Of a stretch of DNA of 64,000 nucleotides, positions 34,483 to 44,084 are shown piece after piece. The stretch is from Arenibacter sp. F26102. GTDB lineage: Bacteria; Bacteroidota; Bacteroidia; Flavobacteriales; Flavobacteriaceae. The notes below the pieces were generated by a model that saw only the letters and a program-made list of their open reading frames with translations, was not told where the DNA came from and searched no databases. The translations under genes and the position numbers were made by a program. Positions within the stretch are counted from its first letter, which is position 1. The number at the start of each line of letters is the position of its first letter. The stretch covers positions 1-64,000 of the forward strand of contig NZ_JALKBC010000012.1 of the NCBI RefSeq assembly GCF_023015865.1, written 5' to 3'.

Positions 34483-37400
34483 ATGAAAAAACTGATAATA
34501 ATCGGGTGTTCGTCTATGTTCACCTTAAAGTGGGATCTTAAAATGAAGTTAACTGCATTTTTCCTTTTAGTTTGTATGTTGCAAATTAATGCAACTACTT
34601 ACTCCCAAAAAACAAGAATTTCTCTAGAAATGAACGATGTAAAGTTAAGTGAGGTACTTAACAGGATCGAAACCATTTCGGAGTTTAAGTTTTTTGTGGA
34701 TACGAAAAAAATAGATATAAAAAGGGTAGTAGATATTAAGGCCGATAAAGAAAAGATTTTTGATATTCTGGATAAACTTTTTCTAGGTACTAACATTACC
34801 TATGAAGTTTTGAAAAAACAGATAATATTAAAAGAAGTTAGAATTAAAACCTCTTCTGCGATAGCTATAGATCTTGGCCAAAGCTATGTTGAAACTAAAA
34901 AAGTACAACAGCCTGTAACGGGAACTATAACGGATGATAAGGGGATTCCTTTATCTGGTGCTAATATTTTGGAAAAAGGTACCACTAATGGTACACAGGC
35001 CGATTTTGATGGTAATTTCTCTATTGTCGTAGATGATCCCAATGCAATTTTGGTAGTTTCCTATCTTGGATTTGCTACACAACAAGTGGCCCTTAATGGT
35101 CGGACTTCAGTCAATATTAAATTGGAAGAAGACGCAGCGGGATTGGATGAAGTTGTAGTAGTGGGATATGGAAGTGTAAAAAAGAGTGACTTAACCGGAT
35201 CTGTTTCATCTGTTAGTTCAGAAGATTTAGTTGCTTTTCCCGTAGTAGACGCAACTCAAGCTTTACAGGGTAGGGCAGCCGGAGTTACAGTGCAATCCAC
35301 GAATGGTGCACCTGGATCAGAGTATAGTATTCAAATTCGTGGTAATACCTCAATTAATGCCGGAAATGATCCTTTAATTGTTGTTGATGGATTTATTGGC
35401 GGGACTATGCCTCCATCCGAGGATATCAAGTCTATGGAGATTCTTAAAGATGCCTCTTCTACTGCAATTTATGGGGCTAGAGGGGCTAATGGGGTTGTTC
35501 TGGTAACCACTAAAAGGGGAGCCGAAGGAAAGGCCCAGTTTAGTTTTTCATCATCATATTCTTCACAGAAGGAAATAAATACGCTAGACCTACTTGATGC
35601 AGATCAATTTACGGACTACATCCAAGAACTTTACCCAAGTTTTGTTCCTGAGTTGACTGGTACGGGAACCGATTGGCAAGATGAAATTTACGGACCAGGT
35701 GGAGTTCAAAATTATCAACTTTCAGTTGCTGGTGGGTCAGATAAATTAACTTATTATTTGTCCGGGGCAATCTATGATCAGCAAGGTGTAATTAAAGACT
35801 CGGATTATAAAAGGTATTCTATTACGTCCAATTTGGATTTAAAGGTGTCAGAGTCTGTAAATGTTGGTTCAAGTTTATTTGCACGACGTACGAATCGTAA
35901 TGGGGTAAGAACCCAAGAAGGTGGTGATGCTTCGCAAACTGGGGTAGTATCAGGGGCTTATAAATTTTCACCTACCCAAGGGATTAAAGATGAAAATGGC
36001 GATTATTCATTAAGTGTTGTAGGTTATCCTATCGATAATCCTTATGCCATGGCGACCGAATACCAGAACGAAGTTGAAAGCGATTTATTTCAAGGAAATG
36101 TTTATGCCGAAATTGGTATTGCAGAAGGTTTAAAGTTTAAGTCTACATTAGGTGTAAAGGTGAGTGGTTCCAGAACTGGTCAGTACTACCCAACAACCTT
36201 GGAGCGCGGTAGTAGTACAGGGGGAGAGGCTACTCTTACAAATGTTAAGTATACTAGTTTAATCAATGAAAACTATTTAAATTATTCCAAACTATTTGGT
36301 GATATTCATGATATATCAGTGATGGCGGGTTATTCTTATCAAAAAGATAGGATGGAGCTTTCAACAACTATAGCTTCTGGATTTATTTCTGATTCTTTTT
36401 CATATTGGAATTTAGGAGCGGGTACAAATACACCTTCTGTTGATTCGGAATTGACAAAATCAGCATTTGAAGCTTTCTTTGGAAGAGTTAATTATACATT
36501 GAACGATAAGTATTTATTTACGTTTACAGGGCGCTATGAAGGGGCTTCGGTATTTGCAGCAAACAACAAGTATGGATTTTTTCCTTCTGCTGCTTTTGGT
36601 TGGAAAATTTCTGATGAAAACTTTTTGGCAGATTCCAACACCATTAGTTTGTTGAAACTACGTACTAGTTATGGTCAAGTAGGTAATCAGGCGATAAGCC
36701 CTTATCAATCATTGGCCTCATTTACGGATGTTTTCACAACTGTTCAAGGAAGTACTGTTACCGCTTTAAGGCCTTCAACCATTTCCAATAACGATTTATC
36801 ATGGGAAACGACCACACAGACTAATATTGGTGTGGATTTTGGAATCCTGGGGAACAGATTTGGATTTACGGCAGATTATTATATCATGAGAACAGAGGAT
36901 CTGTTATTCGAAGTTCCTACGCCAACTTATACGGGGTTTGAGACACAGTTGCAAAATATTGGGACTGTAGAAAACAAAGGATTTGAATTAGCGCTGAACG
37001 CAACTATTCTTCCGAATGATTTCAAATGGAAAACATTTGCAAATATTTCATTTAATAAAAATGAGATTATCAATCTTGTTGAGAACGATACAGAAGGCAA
37101 TGATATTTATTATTCTTCTGCACCTTTAGCTGGAGCAGGGAATACACAAATATTGAGAGAAGGCCTATCTGTGGGTCAGTTTTGGGGTTATATTTATGAC
37201 GGAGTTGTACAATCTGCCGATGAGGTACTTGTAGGTGGTGAAGACGTTGGTGGTGAAAAATTCAAGGACCTGAATGGTGATGGTGAACTAACAGATGACG
37301 ATCGTAGTGTTATGGGGAACCCTCATCCTGATTTTACTTGGGGTTGGAACAATGATTTTAGCTATAAGAACCTAAGTCTTAATATTTTTATTCAAGGATC

Positions 37401-37815
37401 AGAAGGTGGTGAAATGCTAAATTACTCCCTTATGGAGTTAGGAGCCTTAAACGGAAGAACCAATGTAACGACTGATGCCCTTAATAGATGGACGCCTACA
37501 AATACGGATACTGATATTCCTGAGGCAAGAATCAGCAGAAGTTTTGTTACATCGGATAGATGGGTAGATGATGCCAGTTACATTAGAGTGAAAAATATTT
37601 CTTTGGGTTATAACTTTCCTCAATCCCTGATGTCAAAAATCCATATGTCATCGGCCCGACTATATATCAGTGGTCAGAACTTATTTACGTTAACGGAATA
37701 TAAGGGTATTGATCCTGAGGTAGCATATGGCAGTTCCAGTAGTAATCTTGGACTTGACTATGGTAGTTATCCAAATGTGAAATCTTATACTTTGGGACTA
37801 AACATTGGATTTTAG
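34483..37815 (+). CDS. SusC/RagA-type TonB-linked outer-membrane transporter with STN domain
   Basis: 1110 aa. A signal segment (about 15-42) leads into a STN (secretin/TonB N-terminal) signalling domain (about 48-118), a carboxypeptidase-regulatory-like domain (about 145-225, PVTGTITDDKGIPLSGANIL), the TonB box area (EVVVVGYGSVKKSDLTG), the plug and a 22-strand barrel ending in an aromatic strand. With SusD (27 bp downstream) it imports oligosaccharides or other large nutrients across the outer membrane using TonB energy. The STN domain links uptake to FecR and the sigma factor upstream. Identity is firm; the ligand is unknown. Confidence 0.96.
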   Translation: MKKLIIIGCSSMFTLKWDLKMKLTAFFLLVCMLQINATTYSQKTRISLEMNDVKLSEVLNRIETISEFKFFVDTKKIDIKRVVDIKADKEKIFDILDKLFLGTNITYEVLKKQIILKEVRIKTSSAIAIDLGQSYVETKKVQQPVTGTITDDKGIPLSGANILEKGTTNGTQADFDGNFSIVVDDPNAILVVSYLGFATQQVALNGRTSVNIKLEEDAAGLDEVVVVGYGSVKKSDLTGSVSSVSSEDLVAFPVVDATQALQGRAAGVTVQSTNGAPGSEYSIQIRGNTSINAGNDPLIVVDGFIGGTMPPSEDIKSMEILKDASSTAIYGARGANGVVLVTTKRGAEGKAQFSFSSSYSSQKEINTLDLLDADQFTDYIQELYPSFVPELTGTGTDWQDEIYGPGGVQNYQLSVAGGSDKLTYYLSGAIYDQQGVIKDSDYKRYSITSNLDLKVSESVNVGSSLFARRTNRNGVRTQEGGDASQTGVVSGAYKFSPTQGIKDENGDYSLSVVGYPIDNPYAMATEYQNEVESDLFQGNVYAEIGIAEGLKFKSTLGVKVSGSRTGQYYPTTLERGSSTGGEATLTNVKYTSLINENYLNYSKLFGDIHDISVMAGYSYQKDRMELSTTIASGFISDSFSYWNLGAGTNTPSVDSELTKSAFEAFFGRVNYTLNDKYLFTFTGRYEGASVFAANNKYGFFPSAAFGWKISDENFLADSNTISLLKLRTSYGQVGNQAISPYQSLASFTDVFTTVQGSTVTALRPSTISNNDLSWETTTQTNIGVDFGILGNRFGFTADYYIMRTEDLLFEVPTPTYTGFETQLQNIGTVENKGFELALNATILPNDFKWKTFANISFNKNEIINLVENDTEGNDIYYSSAPLAGAGNTQILREGLSVGQFWGYIYDGVVQSADEVLVGGEDVGGEKFKDLNGDGELTDDDRSVMGNPHPDFTWGWNNDFSYKNLSLNIFIQGSEGGEMLNYSLMELGALNGRTNVTTDALNRWTPTNTDTDIPEARISRSFVTSDRWVDDASYIRVKNISLGYNFPQSLMSKIHMSSARLYISGQNLFTLTEYKGIDPEVAYGSSSSNLGLDYGSYPNVKSYTLGLNIGF

Positions 37816-37842
37816 TAATCAACAATAAATAAAAATATAATT

Positions 37843-39396
37843 ATGAAGAATATAATAAAATTTTCTGCACTAGCTATTTTGACTTTTGTTGTTGGCTGCG
37901 CAGACTTGGATGAAGAACCGGTAGGGACATTGAGTCCAGAGGGTTTCTTTAATACTATAGATGATGTAAACGCCATGACCGATGGAACATACGGTTTAAT
38001 GGCATCCTCAAATTTTTACGGGAGTGGGCTTACTACGCCATTGCAACTGTCCAGTGATATGGTTGATAATGGATTGGAATTTAGTGATTATACCGAGTTT
38101 AGTCCTTTCTTGGTTACCCCTACAAATTCTTTTGTACGTGATTTTTGGGCTACAGCTTATCAAGCTATTGCTACCGCAAACACAGCTATTCAAGGTGTAG
38201 GTCTTTTAGGCGAAGACATTGAACAGGAAGATAAAAACGTGGCAGAAGGTGAAGCCAGATTTGTTAGAGGTTTTTTGTATTATCATTTAGTTCGGCTCTA
38301 TGGTAATCTTCCTTATATAGATAGTCCTGATATTGTTGATCCGTTAAGCATAGAATTATCATCAACAGATGAAATATATGTGAAGATTATAGAGGATATG
38401 ACATTCGCCTTTGAGAATCTGGAGATGGATTCACGCGGTAGTGTAAGGTCTAGACCATCAAAAGGAACAGCGGCTTCATATTTAGCCTCTATTTATATGA
38501 CAAGGGAAGATTGGCAAAATTCTTACGATAGTGCTAAATGGGTAATAGACAATTCAGGAGCATTAAACTATGCATTGGTGGATGATTTTCAAGATCTGTT
38601 CAGGGAAAGTGAACAATGGGCTTCCCAAGAGTATATTTTTTCAATTGATTTTACAGGTAATCAAACAGGGGAAAATCCAAATCCAGCCACCTATGAAAAT
38701 GATAATAAGATCGGTCCGTTTAACGGTGTTGAAGGTGGTGCAAAGCCAATTAGGGGATGGAGTATGCTTGTTCCTCATATTAACGTGTACAATAGTTGGG
38801 ATTCCAATGATTATCGACTAAAAGTCAGTATGGCTGATTCGTTGATATTGAGTGACGATACCGAAATTGTCAGGCCTTTCACTGAATTTGAGGTGGCTAG
38901 ACCCCATATTGCAAAACACAATAGATTTCCAGGAGAAGGAAGGACCACTGCCGGATGGAGATCTGATTTTGACCACGCAGCTTTTAGGTATGCCGAGGTG
39001 TTGCTTATTGCCGCAGAATCTGCGAATGAATTAGGTCTTTCCCCGGAAGCAATAGGTTATATTAATCAAATTAGAGGTCGTGCCAGAAATGGGGGAACAA
39101 TTGATTTTTATGGAAGTGGTTATGATAGTTACGCTCCTTCAATATATCCTGCAGATGTTATGTCGGGAACAGGTGCAGATGATTTACGAACCATAATTTT
39201 GGAAGAAAGACGCATAGAATTAGCATTTGAATTTAAAAGATGGTATGACATTGTACGTAGAGATTTAGGAAGTGAAGTCTTTGGTCCTAGCGGATTGGAA
39301 CCACAATCGAATTTTAGTGAGTTTAGATACTTGTGGCCAATTCCACAGGGCGAAATTGACAAAAATCAGAATTTTGTCCAGAATCCAGGATATTAA
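37843..39396 (+). CDS. SusD/RagB family nutrient-binding lipoprotein
   Basis: 517 aa. The lipoprotein signal ends VVGC (Cys at about 19). It has the SusD N-terminal helical repeats (EGFFNTIDDVNAMTDGTYG, then EARFVRGFLYYHLVRLYGN at about 140-158) and the C-terminal RagB/SusD part (EERRIELAFEFKRWYDIVR, then LWPIPQGEIDKNQNFVQNPGY). It is the surface lid that passes substrate to the SusC channel and is co-transcribed with it; a strong terminator follows the gene. Confidence 0.96.
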   Translation: MKNIIKFSALAILTFVVGCADLDEEPVGTLSPEGFFNTIDDVNAMTDGTYGLMASSNFYGSGLTTPLQLSSDMVDNGLEFSDYTEFSPFLVTPTNSFVRDFWATAYQAIATANTAIQGVGLLGEDIEQEDKNVAEGEARFVRGFLYYHLVRLYGNLPYIDSPDIVDPLSIELSSTDEIYVKIIEDMTFAFENLEMDSRGSVRSRPSKGTAASYLASIYMTREDWQNSYDSAKWVIDNSGALNYALVDDFQDLFRESEQWASQEYIFSIDFTGNQTGENPNPATYENDNKIGPFNGVEGGAKPIRGWSMLVPHINVYNSWDSNDYRLKVSMADSLILSDDTEIVRPFTEFEVARPHIAKHNRFPGEGRTTAGWRSDFDHAAFRYAEVLLIAAESANELGLSPEAIGYINQIRGRARNGGTIDFYGSGYDSYAPSIYPADVMSGTGADDLRTIILEERRIELAFEFKRWYDIVRRDLGSEVFGPSGLEPQSNFSEFRYLWPIPQGEIDKNQNFVQNPGY

Positions 39397-39434
39397 GAAT
39401 TTGTTTATTGAGTTAGTTTATTGAGTTAGTTGTT

Positions 39435-39475
39435 AAAAGGCATTCTCATTCTCACGTAGAATGCCTTTTTTTTTA
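39435..39475 (+). terminator. Rho-independent terminator after susCD
   Basis: AAAAGGCATTCT (39435-39446) pairs with AGAATGCCTTTT (39458-39469), followed by a run of T. It lies about 40 bp after the SusD stop, behind two direct copies of a TTATTGAGTTAG sequence. It should separate susCD transcripts from the downstream enzyme genes. Confidence 0.85.
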
Positions 39476-39531
39476 ATCGTAAAAATTGGAACTCAGGCTT
39501 ACTGGATGCGCATTAAAAATCAATATTAAAA

Positions 39532-40851
39532 ATGAATAAATACATCTTAATATATCTGCCCATCGTATTCGCGCTTTTCTCTTGTAAAGGGGATTTACAA
39601 CAACAGCCATCCAAACATAAAGTTGAATTTTTGCCCTTAGAGGTAAACCATGAAGAAATTCCTGTTGGATCCAATGTGATCGCCATCGTCGGAGTGTCAC
39701 TTTTTGACGGATTGGAAGATTCCACCATTCATAATTCTACTGTTATTGTTCGTAATGGGCTAATTGATAAAGTAGGTCCAGAAGATGCGCTCGATGTCCC
39801 GGAGAATGCTGATGTTATTAAAGGTGACGGTCTTACCTTAATGCCGGGTTTGATCGATGCCCATTTTCATTATGACCACGTTAAACATTTCCCTACAAAA
39901 TTCGTTCGTAACGGAGTTACTTCGGTAAGGGACCCTGGGCAATGGATAGAAGCGTTTGATTTTGAACGCGGAACCGGTGATCCGCTTCCCAGATTGTTTT
40001 TAACGGGACCACATATAGATTCACCTCCTCCCACATGGCCAAAGGATTCCTATATGGTCAGGGATAAAGCTGAAGTTAAGGAGGCAATGGATTATCTGAT
40101 CGGTGAGAACGTTTCCGCTATCAAGATTTATCATAGATTACCCCTTGAGTTGATCAAAGAAGTATGTGATATAGCCCATGCACATGGCCTTCCCGTAACC
40201 GCTCATTTAGAGATTACGGATGTTCGTCAAGCAGTATTGGCTGGATTGGATGGGGTTGAGCACGTAACATCTCTTGGTACGGCCTTAGTCTCCAGAAAAA
40301 GAGCTGAGGAGTTCCGTCAAGGTATGCTTGCCAATAATAAGGCAAGACTATCCGGTAGATTGGAAATGTGGAAGGATATTGATGTAAATGGTAAAAGGGC
40401 TGATTCCTTGATCAAATTCTTTGAAGCAAATCAGACTTTCCTAACACCTACTTTAGGACCATATGAATACAAAATTGAAGGGGAAAATAAAGATTCTATT
40501 GCTTTGATTGCTTTTCAAAATATGAGCGGTTTTATCGGTAGATGTGCCAAGGCCAATGTAAGGATCGCTGTAGGGTCTCATGGACCATGGGTTCCTTATG
40601 CAGAAAAGGGTTGGTCATTTCAACACGAAATGGATTTACTGTCCAAGACAGGAATGGATAATGTTGAGATTATGAAGGCATCTACGATTGAGAATGCTAA
40701 ATTTTTAAAGATAGACCACCGCCTTGGAAGTATTGAAAAGGGTAAACAAGCAGATCTACTTTTAATCAAAGGTGACCCAGTGACCAATATCAAGGACATG
40801 TACAATATTGAGAGGGTAATGTTAAACGGGATCTGGCTTGATAAACAATAA
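39532..40851 (+). CDS. Amidohydrolase family lipoprotein (imidazolonepropionase/prolidase-like)
   Basis: 439 aa. The signal sequence ends FALFSC (Cys18). It has the composite amidohydrolase fold: a small beta-sandwich (about 45-105), the metal-binding LIDAHFH (His111, His113), further metal-site regions GLPVTAHLEI (His) and GVEHVTSL, an SHGPW segment, and the C-terminal LGSIEKGKQADLLLIKGDP strand. It hydrolyses C-N bonds in cyclic or N-acyl substrates; lipidation puts it in the periplasm or at the surface. It follows susCD behind a terminator. The substrate is unknown; it may remove an N-acyl or amino-acid group from the imported compound. Confidence 0.85.
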   Translation: MNKYILIYLPIVFALFSCKGDLQQQPSKHKVEFLPLEVNHEEIPVGSNVIAIVGVSLFDGLEDSTIHNSTVIVRNGLIDKVGPEDALDVPENADVIKGDGLTLMPGLIDAHFHYDHVKHFPTKFVRNGVTSVRDPGQWIEAFDFERGTGDPLPRLFLTGPHIDSPPPTWPKDSYMVRDKAEVKEAMDYLIGENVSAIKIYHRLPLELIKEVCDIAHAHGLPVTAHLEITDVRQAVLAGLDGVEHVTSLGTALVSRKRAEEFRQGMLANNKARLSGRLEMWKDIDVNGKRADSLIKFFEANQTFLTPTLGPYEYKIEGENKDSIALIAFQNMSGFIGRCAKANVRIAVGSHGPWVPYAEKGWSFQHEMDLLSKTGMDNVEIMKASTIENAKFLKIDHRLGSIEKGKQADLLLIKGDPVTNIKDMYNIERVMLNGIWLDKQ

Positions 40852-41357
40852 TTCAAAGCCCATTTTTAAAAATTGAAATTTTACCTTGGACCAAAGTGAG
40901 TACATGATTTTTTAAAAGAATTTAATTTTAGATTCCTGTCTTTATAACTATTGCCTGCACAATCTATTTAGGTAGTTGGCCAACAATCTATAGATTGGGG
41001 TGGTTAGGATGGTGATGCCTATCAAAAATCGAAATCTGCGGTAAACAATGCTACAACAGTCACTTTAGTGTTGTTTGGACAAAGGAAATGTATTTTTTAT
41101 AAAAATTTATAAATCAAAAAAGTGGCGTTAAATGCTCATATAACTAGAAGGACAGTTGGTGAGAACGGTTATTTTGTCAATTGACCGTTTGGTCTGGGCA
41201 TAGACACTAAACCACAATAAGTAACTAGCTATTGGCGCTTTTGAGTTTGAGTCACGAATTAACGTAAAAGGTTTTAATCTTCGGGAAATTCTTTATTACA
41301 GGAATCTCGATTTGGTTGAACATTAAATAATTAATAAGACTATTTAAACGACATAAA
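40852..41357. other. Gene-free interval
   Basis: About 505 bp without a supported gene. I see no strong repeat or hairpin. It probably contains the promoter for the following run of genes. Confidence 0.4.
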
Positions 41358-42620
41358 ATGAATTCTAAAAATATACTTTTTAAATCATCTTTTTATGTGT
41401 TGTTTAGCGCAGCACTCACGTTGTTTTCCTCTTGTACGGATAACAAGGTTGTTGCGGATTTAATTATTACAGAACCCGCTGGGATAACACGTGATTTGGA
41501 GTACGTAGAAGTTAAAATCCCTATAGAACCACTTCGTCTGCAGAATAAGGCGCTTTTCTTAAGAAATAGCCAAGATGGAAATTTAATAAAGGGGCAGATA
41601 TTAAATCGACCTAAGGCATTAAAGGATTCCAATCTTGTTCATTGTTTATTTCCAATTAGTATTGGAGCAAATGAAACGAATGAATATGATATTGTACTTG
41701 AAAATGACGAGAAAACGCCTACCGAGCTTATATCGAAAGGGGAGGGGTTAAATCTTAGTATTGAAAATGAGTATTATAAGGCAGATCTTGGCTCCAAAGA
41801 ATCTTATAACAATACCCAATTAGATCCGGGACAATTAACTTCATTAGTATTTAAAAAGTACAATGGAATAACATTGGAACGAGGAAATATTAAGATGCAT
41901 TGGGCGCCTAGCTTTCAAAAGAAGGGTATGGAGTATAAAACAATGGGGCACATTAAAGAATTTGATTCCATATATATAGAAAAAGGCCCATACATGATTT
42001 CCGTATATCGTTCCGGAAAAGTTAAAGGTTATGAGGAAATTCAGGTGCAAGGGGAATATAAATTCTATGCAGCTAAGCCTTATTTTCGGTTTTCTTCGGA
42101 AATGACAATGGTCGATAGTTTAACTGTAATCATGTTAAAGAACGATGAAATGACCATGGATAGATTTTTTACTCATGCAATTTTCCCTCTTGCCAATGGA
42201 AAAGTAAAGTCTGTACCCTTATATGATAAGCTCCCTTTAATACCCCATTATTCAATTAAGGAACTTATGAAGAAACCAATTGATACAGATACCAAATGGT
42301 TTGGTTTTTATAATGATAGTACTAAATATGGGTTGGGAAGTCTACGAGTGCGATTTGATTATAAAAATCTAAGTGGCGGTTTGTCCCCCATGATCGATGC
42401 GCAAACCAAAATTACATACGCCCATAATGAGGGTAGATATTGGGACAGGAGATTCGTAGATGATGCAGAATTACATACGCCCAAAGGAAGTAGGTACTTT
42501 GAAGAAAATGTATATGCCATTTTTGGAGTCGATAATGAAGCCCCTTCCAAGGAAATGGAAAAACTATACGAACAATTGTCAAATCCTGTTAGAGTAAAGT
42601 GTAACCCAATAATAAAATGA
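41358..42620 (+). CDS. Hypothetical surface lipoprotein, large beta-sandwich (DUF4861/PcRGLX-like?)
   Basis: 420 aa. The lipoprotein signal ends TLFSSC (Cys26). The chain is beta-rich. LEYVEVKIPIEPLRLQNKAL and LVHCLFPISIGANETNEYDI near the N-terminus recall the RIFT-barrel start of rhamnogalacturonan-lyase-like and DUF4861 proteins, and the middle part (NEYYKADLG to EMTMVDS) looks like a super-sandwich carbohydrate-active domain. I cannot assign a family with confidence and no catalytic residues can be named. Its place in the SusC/SusD locus suggests binding to or cleavage of the glycan. Confidence 0.6.
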   Translation: MNSKNILFKSSFYVLFSAALTLFSSCTDNKVVADLIITEPAGITRDLEYVEVKIPIEPLRLQNKALFLRNSQDGNLIKGQILNRPKALKDSNLVHCLFPISIGANETNEYDIVLENDEKTPTELISKGEGLNLSIENEYYKADLGSKESYNNTQLDPGQLTSLVFKKYNGITLERGNIKMHWAPSFQKKGMEYKTMGHIKEFDSIYIEKGPYMISVYRSGKVKGYEEIQVQGEYKFYAAKPYFRFSSEMTMVDSLTVIMLKNDEMTMDRFFTHAIFPLANGKVKSVPLYDKLPLIPHYSIKELMKKPIDTDTKWFGFYNDSTKYGLGSLRVRFDYKNLSGGLSPMIDAQTKITYAHNEGRYWDRRFVDDAELHTPKGSRYFEENVYAIFGVDNEAPSKEMEKLYEQLSNPVRVKCNPIIK

Positions 42621-42821
42621 TGGTATAGAAATGTTATTTCCCAGATGGGATATAATATATGTGACCCAAAACAAAATTTTTGGCCGTTAACCCAATGTTT
42701 ATAAATTCTTTTTTCAATACAGCAAACTAAAAAAAATGTACTGTTCCCCCACCAGATATAGGAAAATCCTACAAAGGAGTGAATTAAAGGGCAGCTCATA
42801 ATTTTCTTATAAATAAATTCT

Positions 42822-44042
42822 ATGAATTTCAAAATTAAAAATTTCCTCAAAGCCTTGGGGCCTGGTTTTATCATAGCAGCCGTTGTTTTAGGCCCTGGCA
42901 GTATCACAGTTTCCTCCAAGATTGGTGCAACACATGGTTATTCCTTACTATGGGTAATTCTGATTGGCGCTATATCTATGAGTGTTTATACCACTATGAG
43001 TGTGCGTTACGGTGTTTTGCACGAAAAATCATTGCTTACGATGATTTCCGAAAAATATGCCAAGTGGTTCTCAGTCGCCATTGGTATATGCTCGTTTTTA
43101 GCAGCCTTAAGTTTTCAATTTGGCAATAATCTAGGTGTCGGAATGGGTATGCAGACTTTAACCGGTATCAACGAAACTGTTTGGCCACTAATATTTACAC
43201 CATTGGCCATTTTATTGGTATTTTACTCAAAAAATTTATACAAGGCACTTGAGCAAATAATGATGTTCATGGTAGTCATCTTGATTCTTGCTTTTATAAT
43301 AAACCTTGTTTTTATAAGACCTGATCTTGAAGCTGCCGCAATGGGCTTTATTCCAAGAGCCGTATCCGGAGAGGACTTTAATGAAATAGCGGCCCTGGTG
43401 GGGACTACTTTTGTACTGCATAATGCGTTTTTCCAATCCTATCTCGTACAGGGAAAGGGATGGAAGCTTGCCGATATGTCCAAAAGTATAAGGGACACCA
43501 AAATTGGTATTTTTCTTCTCGCTTTAATATCTACTTTGGTTGTTATTACGGCAGCTGCAACCTTAAAGCCACTTGGAATATCGGTGAACTCGGCAGCTGA
43601 CATGGCAATCCAATTGGAAATGCTGCTAGGAAGCTATGCCAAATACATATTTGGATTCGGCTTTATAGCGGCTGCATTTTCTTCCCTAGTGGTAAATGCG
43701 GTCACTGGTGGCGGATTGTTGGCGGATGGCATGGGAATGGGGAGTTCAATGAACGAGAAAATGCCCAAGGTATTTACAGCTGTAATACTGCTTGCCGGAA
43801 TGGTTATAGCCGTGTTTTTTAAAGGAAATGTAATTTATGCACTAATAATGGCCCAAGCATCTTCTATACTAGGCGTACCCCTTATAGCCATTGGCTTGTT
43901 TCTAGTTCTTAACAACAAGGACATCATGGGCAGGTATAGGAATAATACCCTACAGAATTTAATGGCCCTGGCAGGGTTCGTACTCATAAGTGTCTTGGTG
44001 TATTTTATGTATGGAAAACTTATTGGGTATCTAACCATGTAA
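42822..44042 (+). CDS. Nramp-family-like transporter lacking canonical metal ligands
   Basis: 406 aa with 10-11 hydrophobic helices in Nramp order, starting ALGPGFIIAAVVLGPGS. In canonical Nramp proteins helix 1 carries the metal-binding DPGN; here the same place reads GPGS (residues 24-27). Helix 6 normally has MPH; here it is VLH (His200 kept, Met and Pro lost). The three side chains that bind the transition metal are thus changed, as in the divergent Nramp-related proteins with altered selectivity. It sits in a run of catabolic genes, 42 bp before the epimerase-like gene, so it may carry an organic substrate or another cation. Fold confident; substrate unknown. Confidence 0.8.
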   Translation: MNFKIKNFLKALGPGFIIAAVVLGPGSITVSSKIGATHGYSLLWVILIGAISMSVYTTMSVRYGVLHEKSLLTMISEKYAKWFSVAIGICSFLAALSFQFGNNLGVGMGMQTLTGINETVWPLIFTPLAILLVFYSKNLYKALEQIMMFMVVILILAFIINLVFIRPDLEAAAMGFIPRAVSGEDFNEIAALVGTTFVLHNAFFQSYLVQGKGWKLADMSKSIRDTKIGIFLLALISTLVVITAAATLKPLGISVNSAADMAIQLEMLLGSYAKYIFGFGFIAAAFSSLVVNAVTGGGLLADGMGMGSSMNEKMPKVFTAVILLAGMVIAVFFKGNVIYALIMAQASSILGVPLIAIGLFLVLNNKDIMGRYRNNTLQNLMALAGFVLISVLVYFMYGKLIGYLTM

Positions 44043-44084
44043 AATGTATTGAAATTTAAAAGCTATAATTAATATTTAAGAACG

